From assembly GCF_014640255.1 (NCBI RefSeq), contig NZ_BMGP01000002.1:62001-126000 (forward strand): a stretch of DNA of 64,000 bases. The letters are read 5' to 3'. The notes under the pieces are model-generated. The model was not told the DNA's origin and made no database searches. It saw only the letters and a program-made list of their open reading frames with translations. This document shows, piece by piece, positions 45,088 to 53,489 of the stretch (position 1 is the stretch's first letter; every line of letters starts with the position of its first letter). Origin of the DNA: Subtercola lobariae. Its GTDB lineage: Bacteria; Actinomycetota; Actinomycetes; Actinomycetales; Microbacteriaceae. Position numbers and translations under genes: made by a program.

Positions 45088-45480
45088 ATGGCGATACTCG
45101 CAACCGTCTTCATCGGCATCACCGCGCTACTGCACGTCTACATTTTCGTCATGGAAAGCGTTCAGTGGCGCAAACCTGCCATTTGGCGGCGCTTCGGCCT
45201 CGCCAACCAGGCAGACGCAGACACGACAGCACCCCTGGCTTACAACCAGGGCTTCTACAACCTCTTCCTGGCTATCGGCGCGGGCCTCGGCCTGGTGCTC
45301 TACTTCACGTCGGCGAATCAGGCTGGGTTCGCTCTCGCAGCGTTCTCGTCGGCCTCCATCGTGGCTGCAGCCCTCGTGCTGCTGAGCACCGGAAAAGAAC
45401 GACTCCGAGCCGCCGCATTACAGGGAGTGCCCGCGCTGCTCGGCCTGGTCTTTCTCCTGATCGCCGGGGTGCACCCCTGA
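45088..45480 (+). CDS. DUF1304 membrane protein
   Basis: 130 residues with four hydrophobic helices and the DUF1304 pattern: ALLHVYIFVMESVQWRKPAIWRRFG, then LAYNQGFYNLFLAIGAG. Unknown function; small integral membrane protein of the bacterial envelope. The Nudix gene follows closely on the same strand, and the frames run together, so they are likely co-transcribed. Confidence 0.85.
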   Translation: MAILATVFIGITALLHVYIFVMESVQWRKPAIWRRFGLANQADADTTAPLAYNQGFYNLFLAIGAGLGLVLYFTSANQAGFALAAFSSASIVAAALVLLSTGKERLRAAALQGVPALLGLVFLLIAGVHP

Positions 45481-45578
45481 GCACGCAAACCGAGCAGAGC
45501 GGCCAAACCGAGCAGCCGCCGCCGGGCATCCCGGGCATCGATGCACCGGATGCCCGTGGCCGAACCCACCTCGACACC

Positions 45579-46175
45579 GTGGGCCTTGACCTCAGCACAA
45601 ACCCGAACGTCATCGTCACGCGCGTGAAGCTGCTCTCGTCGAACTGGTTCGTCTTGCGCGCGACCACGTTCGAGTTTCGCCACCGTGACGGTAGCTGGAG
45701 CACCGAAGAACGCGAAACCTACGACCGCGGCGATGGCGCAACGATTCTGCTCTACGACACCGAACGCCGCACCGTGTTGCTGACCAGGCAATTTCGATTC
45801 CCTGCGTACGTGAATGGGCACGCCGACGGCTACCTGCTCGAAGCGCCGGCCGGTCTTCTCGACGATGACGACGCGCTGAGAGCAGTCGAACGGGAGACAG
45901 CAGAAGAGACCGGGTACGCCGTCACCGACGCGCAACACCTGTTCGACCTCTATATGAGCCCGGGTTCAGTCACCGAGAAGTTGCACTTCTTCGCGGCGAA
46001 GTTCAGCGCCGAGAGCCTCACCGGCACCGGCGGCGGCCTCGCTCACGAAGGCGAAGACATCGAGAACGTCGAACTCGGCTTCGACGAAGCACTCGCGGCC
46101 ATAGGCACCCGCATCGTCGACGCGAAGACGGTCATTCTGCTGCAGTGGGCCGAGTCATCGCGTCTGTTCGGGTGA
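45579..46175 (+). CDS. Nudix hydrolase, ADP-ribose/GDP-mannose pyrophosphatase-like
   Basis: About 198 residues from GTG 45579. The N-terminus reads LSTNPNVIVTRVKLLSSNW, then WFVLRATTFEFRHRDG, matching NudK/ADP-ribose pyrophosphatases. The Nudix box is APAGLLDDDDALRAVERETAEETG, with the first Glu replaced by Asp but the REx2EE core kept. These enzymes cut nucleoside diphosphate sugars. The open frame continues upstream to the DUF1304 stop, and an alternative start there is possible; the GTG is chosen from family alignment. Confidence 0.8.
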   Translation: MGLDLSTNPNVIVTRVKLLSSNWFVLRATTFEFRHRDGSWSTEERETYDRGDGATILLYDTERRTVLLTRQFRFPAYVNGHADGYLLEAPAGLLDDDDALRAVERETAEETGYAVTDAQHLFDLYMSPGSVTEKLHFFAAKFSAESLTGTGGGLAHEGEDIENVELGFDEALAAIGTRIVDAKTVILLQWAESSRLFG

Positions 46176-46230
46176 CGGCGGTGCCCTCCTGCAACTCAGC
46201 GCCCCCTTCTGGGAGGGTGTAATACAAAGC

Positions 46231-46854
46231 ATGCGAATTGTCGCAAATGTGACGAATGAGGCAGTGGATGCCCTGCTGCACCTCATCGCGTCACCCCCCG
46301 CCCGGGCATCCACCCTCACCTCGAGCCGCGCCAGCACCGTCTTCACGGGCCCGGTGGTCTTGCTCGACGGGCGTTCCGGATCAGGTAAGACGGCTCTCGC
46401 CGCGGCTCTCGCCCGCGCCTGGCCCGGCGACCACCCTGAGCTCGGCCCCACCCCCACCGTGGTGCACCTCGACGACATCTACCCCGGCTGGCGCGGACTC
46501 GAGGCCGCGAGCACTCAGGTGCACGATGAGCTTTTGGGCGCCCAGCGGCCACGATGGCAGCGCTGGGATTGGCTGAACGAGCGGGGGGCGGAATGGGCAT
46601 CCGTCGACCCCACGAAACCGCTGATCGTCGAGGGCGTAGGGGCGCTCAGCCGCCAGAACAACGCTCTCGCCACCGTGAGCGTCTGGCTCGAACTCGACGA
46701 AGCGACCCGGCGAACCCGCGCGATCGAGCGCGACGGGCAGGCCTACGAGCCGTTCTGGAACACCTGGGCTGAGCAAGAAGAGGCGTTTCTGCGCCGTGAA
46801 TCGCCACGGAGCCTCGCCGACGTCGTGGTCGACTTCACCGAAACGGCCGCCTAA
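46231..46854 (+). CDS. P-loop NTPase, uridine-kinase-like
   Basis: 207 residues with a Walker A loop (GRSGSGKT at 47-54) and a following VVHLDDIYPGW block, the pattern of the uridine kinase/phosphoribulokinase group. The C-terminal part (VWLELDEATRRTRAIERDG) is the lid region. The likely job is phosphorylation of a nucleoside, pantothenate or similar small molecule, or ATP-dependent regulation; not determined. Its stop overlaps the convergent MscS gene end by 4 bp. Confidence 0.75.
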   Translation: MRIVANVTNEAVDALLHLIASPPARASTLTSSRASTVFTGPVVLLDGRSGSGKTALAAALARAWPGDHPELGPTPTVVHLDDIYPGWRGLEAASTQVHDELLGAQRPRWQRWDWLNERGAEWASVDPTKPLIVEGVGALSRQNNALATVSVWLELDEATRRTRAIERDGQAYEPFWNTWAEQEEAFLRRESPRSLADVVVDFTETAA

Positions 46855-48272
46855 CCTTCGGCCTGCACGTCGATGCCCAACGCCGCCACGGCCTCGCGAG
46901 CGCTCTGCGTTCGGGCGTCGACCACCGTGCCGATGCTGCGAGCGAGCGCCGGGTTCGACGAGATGAGCCGATCGACAGCACTCGTCGAAATGCGCAGCAC
47001 CGTCGTCGTGCCGTCGGCGATCGCCGAACCCCGATCGACCTCGCGGCTCAACGCCATCAACCCGAAGAATTCGTTGTCACCGAGCGCGAGGTAACTCACG
47101 TCACCCCACTCGGTGGGCACCGAAAGCCGCACCTTTCCGTCGAGAATGAACCGAAACGCGTCGGGCACGGTGTTCGACACGTGCAGAACCTCGCCGTGGC
47201 CGTACTGCTCGAGCCGGCAGAGCGGCGCCAGCCAGTCGTAGTCGTCGCTCTTCAGACGGAGAACTTGCGTGAGGGTGTCGATCGCAGCATCGAGGCGCTC
47301 GGGCGTCTGAATCGGGTCGGTGGCATCGCCGTCGAGCGCCAGCCCCGAACGCCTCGCCGCGTACCAGAGCCAGGCGAGAAACAGGGCGGTCGCGTTGGGG
47401 GCTTCGGAGGGCCCGGCCACCGGAATCGAAATGGAGAAGCTCGCATTACCTGCGTACGAGGCCTCGATCGATTCACCGCGCTTCAGGTTCGGCAGCCCCG
47501 ACGCTACGTGATGCATCAGGTCGAGCACCTCGTGCGGCGGATCATCCGTCGAGAACTTCACGGTGGCCGTGGCCCGAAACGCCCCCGGCGCCTGACTGAG
47601 GTTCGTGAACGACGAGTCGGCGAGTGACGCGTTCGGCACGATTTGAATGCCGTTGCCCGTGTCGATGTGTACGGCTCGCCAGTTGACCTCGACCACTCGG
47701 CCCTGAACCTTACCGGTGTCGAGCCAGTCGCCGATCTTGAAGGGCTGCTCGAACAGCAGCAGCAGCCCCGAAATAACCGACCCGACCGCGTTCTGCAGAG
47801 CAAGACCGACGACAATCGAGGTCACCCCGAGCGCCGTGATCAGCCCGCCGATATCGGCATCCCACACCCACGAGAACAGCAGCGCCAACCCCACGAGAAT
47901 GAGGCCGAGCCGGGCCAAGTCGATGAAGATCGAGGGTAGCCGCTCGCGCCAGCTACCCTCTTTCGGATTGCCGAAGAGCACCACGTTGACGCTCGAGAGC
48001 AACAGCAGAATGACGAGAAAGCCGAACAACGTCGCAACGACGCGCACCCAGGTGAGCTCGACCCCCGTGGTGTTCGACGCCAAGCTGAGCAGCGCGAAGA
48101 GCGCTCCGACGGGCAAGACGAGGTTGCGCAGTAATCGCACGGGCTTTGCTGCCGGATGCCCGCGCCTCACCAACGACGCCAGCACCTCCGTCAAGATGAC
48201 CAGAAGTACAGGCAGCCCAATGGCGATGGTGAGGGCGAGCCCGAACCAGGGTTCGTTCCAAATCTGGCTCAT
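46851..48272 (-). CDS. MscS-family mechanosensitive channel with cyclic-nucleotide-binding domain
   Basis: 473 residues. N-terminal membrane helices lead to the MscS pore block (VVGLALQNAVGSVISGLLLL, then FKIGDWLD and VVEVNWRAVHID) and the cytoplasmic beta domain. From about residue 340 a cNMP-binding domain follows, with ALGDNEFFGLMALSREVDRGSAIA; the canonical GExxL motif reads GLMAL here, though the Arg is present. It is 6 bp downstream of a class III cyclase gene, so the channel may be gated by that enzyme's product. This is inferred from context. Confidence 0.82.
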   Translation of the reverse strand: MSQIWNEPWFGLALTIAIGLPVLLVILTEVLASLVRRGHPAAKPVRLLRNLVLPVGALFALLSLASNTTGVELTWVRVVATLFGFLVILLLLSSVNVVLFGNPKEGSWRERLPSIFIDLARLGLILVGLALLFSWVWDADIGGLITALGVTSIVVGLALQNAVGSVISGLLLLFEQPFKIGDWLDTGKVQGRVVEVNWRAVHIDTGNGIQIVPNASLADSSFTNLSQAPGAFRATATVKFSTDDPPHEVLDLMHHVASGLPNLKRGESIEASYAGNASFSISIPVAGPSEAPNATALFLAWLWYAARRSGLALDGDATDPIQTPERLDAAIDTLTQVLRLKSDDYDWLAPLCRLEQYGHGEVLHVSNTVPDAFRFILDGKVRLSVPTEWGDVSYLALGDNEFFGLMALSREVDRGSAIADGTTTVLRISTSAVDRLISSNPALARSIGTVVDARTQSAREAVAALGIDVQAEG

Positions 48273-48278
48273 GGCGGC

Positions 48279-50408
48279 CTACTGAATCTTCCAGACGGTC
48301 TGCGTGCCGCCTGCTGTTTCGATGGAGCCTGCCTCGACGAAGGTGACCGCATCGTGCATGAAGTCGCGCACGGTCTGGCTCACGAAAATGCCGGCGGCAC
48401 CGGAGACCCGCTGAACCTGGTTGGCCAGGTTCACCGCATCGCCCCACATGTCGTAGGCGAGGTTGCTGCGGCCCACCAAACCGCTCGACACGGTTCCTGC
48501 GTCGATGCCGATGCGAACGCTCAGCGCCGTTTCGTGCTGTGCGTTGAACCTCTCGATGATGGCACGAATCTCGAGCGAGAAGTCGACCATGCGTCTGACG
48601 TTGTCGACCCGGGGCACTACCAGTCCGCAGCTGGCCAGGTACCCCTCGCGCAGCGTTCGAACGGTTTCGACGCCCATTCGAACCGCGGCCTCGTCGAAGC
48701 TCGCCACGATGGAGTTGAGCAAAGACAGTTCTTTCTCTGCACCGAGGTCGGCAGCGAAGTCGTCATAACCGATGAGGTCGGCGAACAGCACCGACACATC
48801 TTGGTGCACGTCGGTGATCGTCTCTTCGCCCTCTTTGTAGCGCTTGGCCACCGTCGCCGGCATGAGCGTACCGAGCAGCTTCTCGTTCTCGTTCGTCTGC
48901 TCTTCGATCAGCGACTGTTTGATACGCAACGATCTCGACATGTCATTGAAGGCGTTGCCGAGATCACCGAACTCATCTCGCGACCCCTGCGGAACCTCCA
49001 CGGCAAGATCACCCGCCGCAACCTGCCGAACCGCGGTGACGAGCCTTCTGACGGGCCGCGCGAACACCTGCGCGAGCACCAGCGAGAGCAACGACACTAT
49101 GAGAATCAGCGCAACGATCGACAGAATCAGGTTTCGGGTGAAGTCGTTCACTGGAGCGAATGCTTCAGTGGTGTCGATGCGCGAGATGATCACCCACTGC
49201 AGCCCTGGTATATCGAGCGGGGCATACGCCACAATGTCTTCGCCGCCCAGATACCCCCGGGTGGTGATGATTCCCGTCTGGCCGGCGAGTGCGTTCTGCA
49301 CGGCCACGGTGTGCACCGGTTGAATGAGGATGCTCCCCTTCACCTGCACGGCGCGTGCGGCGACGTCGGGCGGGGTGCCGGCGGCAACGGCATCCTTCTG
49401 ATACTGCTCGGGGTTCTCGACGAGCTCTCGTGACACCGAACGCATCAGCTGGTCGGGGCCGGCGAGATAGGTCTCACCGGTCTGCCCCATGCCGTCGTCT
49501 GCCCAGCCCTGGTCTGACGTCATGATGGTGTTGATGGCGGCGATAGGCACCTGCAGCGCCATGACGCCACTTGTCACACCGTTCTCACCGACGGGCGACA
49601 TGATCCAGGCGACCGGAGCGCCGAGCGACGGCTGGTAGCGCTCGAAGTCGGTGATGCCTACGTAGTCGACTTCGTTCGAGTTCAACGCTGCTTCGTAGCC
49701 GGTCGCAAGACTTGTGCCTTTGTAGGGCCCCGAAGTGAGGTTGGTGCCAAGGTCGACGTTCTTCGTGGCCGAATAGACCACGTGGCCATCGTTATCCATC
49801 AGCAAGGCGTCTTCGTAGCCGAATCGCTGGATGATCTCCCGAAAGTAATCCTGATACTGCGCGTTAGCCGCCGACCAGGCGCTGGTGTCACCCGCAGTGT
49901 CGACGGCGAGCGCTTTCGTGCCGTCGAGGCCCGGGTCGGTGTAGTGCGACTGCAGGTAGATCTCGGCCGGGTCAGACGGAATGAACGCCGCCGGGTCTGC
50001 AGCATTGCCGGTTCGCTGCGCCAGCTGCGGCGCGAACGTGTTCGTGTACAGCGCCGTCACCGCCGAGGTGTCGGCGGCCGCGGCGGGTTGCGCCTGCAAT
50101 TCGTCGTAGCCGGCGGTGAACGCCTTCACCGCGTTGATGGCGGTAGTGCCACGGGTGTACACCACGAGCGAGTTCTCGGTGGTGGTGAAGAAGTTCGTGA
50201 TCTCGCGGGCTCTCGACTCGCGAGTCTCTGTCACCCGGTCGTACGCCGCCTGCTTGAGCGAATCAGAGCCCGAGTAGTACCCCACCAGTCCCACCACGAG
50301 AGAGGACCCGATGCTCACGCCGAGCAGCATCACCAGCAGCTTCGACTGAATGCTGAACCCCGGGCGCCTCGACTTCGACGACACACCTGTACCAAAACGA
50401 CTTGCCAA
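48279..50408 (-). CDS. Receptor-type class III adenylate/guanylate cyclase
   Basis: About 709 residues from TTG 50408, preceded by AGAGG. It has a membrane helix near the N-terminus (LLVMLLGVSIGSSLVVGLVG), a long extracytoplasmic cache-like sensor domain, a second helix, a HAMP domain and a C-terminal class III cyclase domain (FADLIGYDDF and YDMWGDAVNLA). Compared with the family, the second metal Asp (KxxGDxY) reads RTLREGY, so Asp is replaced by Glu and Lys by Arg; the transition-state Arg of NxxxR reads NLANQ. Activity is thus uncertain. The MscS-cNMP channel gene follows by 6 bp, suggesting a sensor-channel pair. Confidence 0.8.
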   Translation of the reverse strand: MASRFGTGVSSKSRRPGFSIQSKLLVMLLGVSIGSSLVVGLVGYYSGSDSLKQAAYDRVTETRESRAREITNFFTTTENSLVVYTRGTTAINAVKAFTAGYDELQAQPAAAADTSAVTALYTNTFAPQLAQRTGNAADPAAFIPSDPAEIYLQSHYTDPGLDGTKALAVDTAGDTSAWSAANAQYQDYFREIIQRFGYEDALLMDNDGHVVYSATKNVDLGTNLTSGPYKGTSLATGYEAALNSNEVDYVGITDFERYQPSLGAPVAWIMSPVGENGVTSGVMALQVPIAAINTIMTSDQGWADDGMGQTGETYLAGPDQLMRSVSRELVENPEQYQKDAVAAGTPPDVAARAVQVKGSILIQPVHTVAVQNALAGQTGIITTRGYLGGEDIVAYAPLDIPGLQWVIISRIDTTEAFAPVNDFTRNLILSIVALILIVSLLSLVLAQVFARPVRRLVTAVRQVAAGDLAVEVPQGSRDEFGDLGNAFNDMSRSLRIKQSLIEEQTNENEKLLGTLMPATVAKRYKEGEETITDVHQDVSVLFADLIGYDDFAADLGAEKELSLLNSIVASFDEAAVRMGVETVRTLREGYLASCGLVVPRVDNVRRMVDFSLEIRAIIERFNAQHETALSVRIGIDAGTVSSGLVGRSNLAYDMWGDAVNLANQVQRVSGAAGIFVSQTVRDFMHDAVTFVEAGSIETAGGTQTVWKIQ

Positions 50409-50475
50409 AAGTACTGCCTCTTCCCCACGAAACGCAGCACCCGCATTGAGTGCATCACCCACGCCCCTAGGTTGA

Positions 50476-51213
50476 TTATGGCGTACGCACGCGCTGCTTG
50501 CTGATGCCCTCTCGCCAGAGCAATTGAACGAGGCTCGGTTGCACCGAAACGGTGCCCACCGCCACGATCTTTCGAACGTATTCATCGCTCATCGTTTGGG
50601 CAAGCAAACACGCTGCCAGGTCTGCTCGCGACGTGAACTTGCTCTTCACAAATCGCTCGGCCGTGGCATAGTCGGTTACCGTCGGGGTCTCAAACAGACC
50701 CGAGGGCCGCACGATCGTGTAGTCGACATCGCTCTCGGTCACGATCGTCTCCATGGCGCGCATGTCGTCGTAGAGCGTCTTGCCCATCACGGTGACGAAG
50801 TAGCGCTGCAGCACGTTTTCGAAGAAGAACCCGCCGTGCGCACCGGCGGCCGGGTCGACCGCGCTCGAGCTCACACAGACCAATCGAGACACGCCGTGGG
50901 CTTTCATAGCGTGGATGATCGCGGTGATGCCCACGGAATACACCGTGATGACGTGCTTGCCGTAGGGCACCCCGAGGGTGGAGATCACCGCATCGTGGCC
51001 CGCCACGGCGCGGTCGACGGCGGCCGCGTCATACACGTCGCCTTCGAAAACGGTGAGCCGGGCATCCGGAGTCGCGGCAAGCTCGGCAACGAAATCGGCC
51101 TCGAAACCCTCGGGATGGCGTGTGAAAGCCGTAACGGAATGGCCAGCCATCAGGGCATCTGCTACCACGAGTCGGCCGGTGGGGCCGTTGCTGCCGAAAA
51201 CGATGAGGCGCAT
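50476..51213 (-). CDS. NAD(P)-binding reductase, NmrA-like atypical SDR
   Basis: 245 residues, Rossmann fold: LIVFGSNGPTGRLVV is the glycine-rich nucleotide loop, VSSSAVDPAAG and YTIVRPSGLF complete the pattern of NmrA-like/atypical short-chain dehydrogenases. It lacks a strict Tyr-xxx-Lys pair. Such proteins act as redox sensors or reductases. Divergent from the MarR gene, it may be regulated by it; the next gene on the same strand is the cyclase, 67 bp away. Confidence 0.82.
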   Translation of the reverse strand: MRLIVFGSNGPTGRLVVADALMAGHSVTAFTRHPEGFEADFVAELAATPDARLTVFEGDVYDAAAVDRAVAGHDAVISTLGVPYGKHVITVYSVGITAIIHAMKAHGVSRLVCVSSSAVDPAAGAHGGFFFENVLQRYFVTVMGKTLYDDMRAMETIVTESDVDYTIVRPSGLFETPTVTDYATAERFVKSKFTSRADLAACLLAQTMSDEYVRKIVAVGTVSVQPSLVQLLWREGISKQRVRTP

Positions 51214-51275
51214 AGTCTTCTTCTCTCTCTTCTCTGCCCGGGCGGCTGCTGAGCAGGTACGATGTAGTCAGTAAT

Positions 51276-51288
51276 CCATATAATACGG
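51276..51288. promoter_or_regulatory. Candidate MarR operator between NmrA-like and MarR genes
   Basis: CCATATAATACGG is an imperfect palindrome (one mismatch) centred in the AT-rich divergent region; CCATAT recurs at 51292. It lies 12 bp upstream of the MarR ATG. Control of both genes is inferred. Confidence 0.35.
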
Positions 51289-51300
51289 AAACCATATCAT

Positions 51301-51807
51301 ATGACTCTTGAAGTGAACCCCTCCGACGAGCTTTCTCGCGACCCTCGAGCCGCCCGGCGCGCCGCGAACGCACTGAAGACCGACCTGCGCGATCTGCGCG
51401 TGCAACTCGCCATGCTGAACCATCGAGTCGGCGCCCAGGCCGAGCTGCGTGACATCGACCTCGACTGCCTCGACCTCGTTTCGCAGCATGAACCCGTGGG
51501 CGCGAGCGCTCTGGCGAAGCTGGCAGGCCTGCACCCGGCCACTCTCACCGGAGTCATCGACCGGCTCGAGCGCGGCGGCTGGATCGTTCGCGAGCGCGAC
51601 GAGAACGATCGCCGTGCCGTGGTGTTGCGCACGCAACCCGAGCGAAACCGTGACATCTACCAGCTCTACTCGGGCATGAACGGGTTGATCGACGAGATCT
51701 GCGCCGACTACACTCCCGAACAACTAGAACTGATTGCGGGCTTTCTGCGGCGCACCACCGTTGCGGGTGTGCACGCCACGGCACGCCTCGAAGAAGAGGG
51801 TGCGTGA
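51301..51807 (+). CDS. MarR-family transcriptional regulator
   Basis: 168 residues, MarR winged helix: LVSQHEPVGASALAKLAGLHPATLTGVIDRLERGGWI covers the recognition helices and VRERDENDRRAV the wing. It sits between the divergent NmrA-like reductase and the DHFR-like gene, whose ATG overlaps this gene's TGA. It probably represses both in answer to an unknown small molecule. Confidence 0.85.
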   Translation: MTLEVNPSDELSRDPRAARRAANALKTDLRDLRVQLAMLNHRVGAQAELRDIDLDCLDLVSQHEPVGASALAKLAGLHPATLTGVIDRLERGGWIVRERDENDRRAVVLRTQPERNRDIYQLYSGMNGLIDEICADYTPEQLELIAGFLRRTTVAGVHATARLEEEGA

Positions 51808-52364
51808 TGGGCAAACTGATCTACTCGAGCATCATGTCGGTCGATGGATTCACGGTAGACGCCGCCGGTCACTTCAATTGGAGCGCGCCCGACGAAGTAC
51901 TGCACGCCTTCGTCAACGAGGTGTCACGCCCCCTCGGCACATACCTCTACGGGCGACGGATGTACGGGGTGATGTCGGTGTGGCAGACCCTCGACACGGC
52001 AGACGAACCCGCGGTCATGGCCGACTACCAGGCCATCTGGCGGGCAGCCGACAAGATCGTGTACTCCTCGACGCTCACCGAACCATCGACGCCACGTACG
52101 CGCATCGAACCGTTTTTCGACGCCGACGCCGTTTGGGCGCTGAAGCAGTCGACCGACGCCGACATCTCGATCGGCGGCCCGGGCATCGCGGCTCACGCCA
52201 TTCGGGCGGGCCTCGTCGACGAATATCAGCTCTTCGTCTCCCCCATCGCCGTGGGTGGCGGAACCCCCTTCTTTCCCTCCGACGCGCGCGTGCCCCTCAC
52301 CCTTCTCGACCACCGCCGCTTCGAGGCCGGGGCCGTCTACCTCCGTTACGCTTCTGCTCGTTAG
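51807..52364 (+). CDS. Dihydrofolate reductase-like RibD C-terminal-domain protein
   Basis: 185 residues from ATG 51807, which overlaps the MarR stop. Blocks IYSSIMSVDGFTVDAAG and LYGRRMYGVM near the start and ISIGGPGIAAHAIRAGLVDEYQLFVSPIAVGGGTPFF later are those of the stand-alone RibD_C (YwjB-like) reductases. The reaction is NADPH-dependent but the substrate is unknown. Co-transcribed with the MarR gene. Confidence 0.85.
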   Translation: MGKLIYSSIMSVDGFTVDAAGHFNWSAPDEVLHAFVNEVSRPLGTYLYGRRMYGVMSVWQTLDTADEPAVMADYQAIWRAADKIVYSSTLTEPSTPRTRIEPFFDADAVWALKQSTDADISIGGPGIAAHAIRAGLVDEYQLFVSPIAVGGGTPFFPSDARVPLTLLDHRRFEAGAVYLRYASAR

Positions 52365-52568
52365 CGCGAAGGTCAGTCGTGCCGCGGGTCGAAGCGGCAG
52401 TGATGAGGCGGCACCTGTGCGGCGGCAAATTCGAGCAGGCGGCGTGAGGCGGTTGAGAACGGGTTGTGAGGCGGTAACCAGGTGCGGGCGGTAACGTAGC
52501 TGATCGCACAGCCCGACCGCCTCATCGCGCGCGTCACGAGAACCTGACCCGACGAACGAAAAGCCGAA

Positions 52569-53324
52569 TTGCGCCGCTCCACATACCAAGCACCTGGCCG
52601 CCATGCCGCCCCGGCGGTCGCCCCTGACCCGACCCGGGTTTCGCGCGGCCGAACCGCCTCGCCCCTGACTCGACGGGAGAAACGGCCTGTGATCGCCGTC
52701 GCGATCGCCTGCTTCAGCATGCTGCCCGTGTTTCTCGTGGGGCCGGCGGCGAACGCGGCTGAACCCGGTGGCTCGTCGTTCGGTTTCGCGGCCGGGGCCG
52801 CATCCACGTCAGGGCAGGTGGATGCGCAGATCACGAGCGCCGCAGCGAACGCGAGCGGCGTGAGTACCGATCGCGACGGCTACACGGTGAACAAACCCAC
52901 AGAAGCGACGGTTGCGCCCGGCAGCTCCACCAACCGCGATTGGGCGGCCCTCGTGCTGGTCGACGGCGGCTGGCCCACCACCGACAACAACGTCACCGTG
53001 ATTCTGCAATGGATGGACTCGGAGAATGACCCGCAGAGCTGGTGGCTGCGCAATAATCCGCTGAACAATGGATACGGGTCGGGCGGCGGGGCCGGGTTCG
53101 GCAGTTACCCCGAGCTCGTGACGGCGGCCAGAGACGCCGCCATCAACCTGTCGCAGAACTCGGTCTATTCGGCGATCATTGCCGACTTCGCCGCATCCGC
53201 CCCCGTGTCGACCACGGTCGCCGCCATCGAAGCGTCGCCCTGGGCGAGCTCGCACTACGGCTACGGCAGCATCTGGCACGGCGTCGACGTGCCCATCGTG
53301 GCAGCGGATTCGTCGGCCTGGTAA
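52569..53324 (+). CDS. Secreted protein of unknown function
   Basis: Up to 251 residues (TTG 52569). A basic stretch (LTRREKRP) precedes a hydrophobic segment (VIAVAIACFSMLPVFLVG) with AANA-A, a likely signal peptide. The mature part has WMDSENDPQSWWLRNNPLN and NNGYGSGGGAGFGSYPELV, reminiscent of cell-wall-active or phage lysin-like secreted domains, but no family is certain. GTG 52689 with GGGAG upstream is an alternative start, lacking the positive n-region. It lies in a region with repeats just downstream. Confidence 0.55.
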   Translation: MRRSTYQAPGRHAAPAVAPDPTRVSRGRTASPLTRREKRPVIAVAIACFSMLPVFLVGPAANAAEPGGSSFGFAAGAASTSGQVDAQITSAAANASGVSTDRDGYTVNKPTEATVAPGSSTNRDWAALVLVDGGWPTTDNNVTVILQWMDSENDPQSWWLRNNPLNNGYGSGGGAGFGSYPELVTAARDAAINLSQNSVYSAIIADFAASAPVSTTVAAIEASPWASSHYGYGSIWHGVDVPIVAADSSAW

Positions 53325-53404
53325 CGCCGAGCAATAAACGCAGTGGCCTGGTAAGGCCGAGCAACAAACGCAGTGGCCTGGTAAGGCCGAGCAACCAGAC
53401 GTAG
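53315..53404 (+). repeat. 30-bp tandem repeat beginning at the secreted protein stop
   Basis: Three 30-bp units at 53315-53344, 53345-53374 and 53375-53404, sharing GGCCTGGTAA and GCCGAGCAA. The first contains the last codons and TAA of the secreted-protein gene, so each unit repeats the in-frame stop. GGCCTGGTAAGGCC in each unit can form a small hairpin. Confidence 0.75.
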
Positions 53405-53408
53405 CCGT

Positions 53409-53481
53409 GGCACTTTCGTCGGAGCTGACGCACGGTGCCCGCAATACGTCGCCTTAGCGCGCGTGCTCCGACGAAAGTGCC
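53409..53481. terminator. 73-bp inverted-repeat element between convergent genes
   Basis: GGCACTTTCGTCGGAGC (53409-53425) and GCTCCGACGAAAGTGCC (53465-53481) form a perfect 17-bp stem with a 39-nt loop, between the secreted protein and the GH65 gene (stop 53490). A bidirectional terminator or a small mobile-type repeat. Confidence 0.6.
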
Positions 53482-53489
53482 TCAGCGAC

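Noticed and set aside
52365-52568. Minus-strand frame ending LEFAAAQVPPHHC-like in the gap before the secreted protein
   Set aside because: No ribosome-binding site, no family, runs through the secreted-protein gene on the other strand; left as non-coding.
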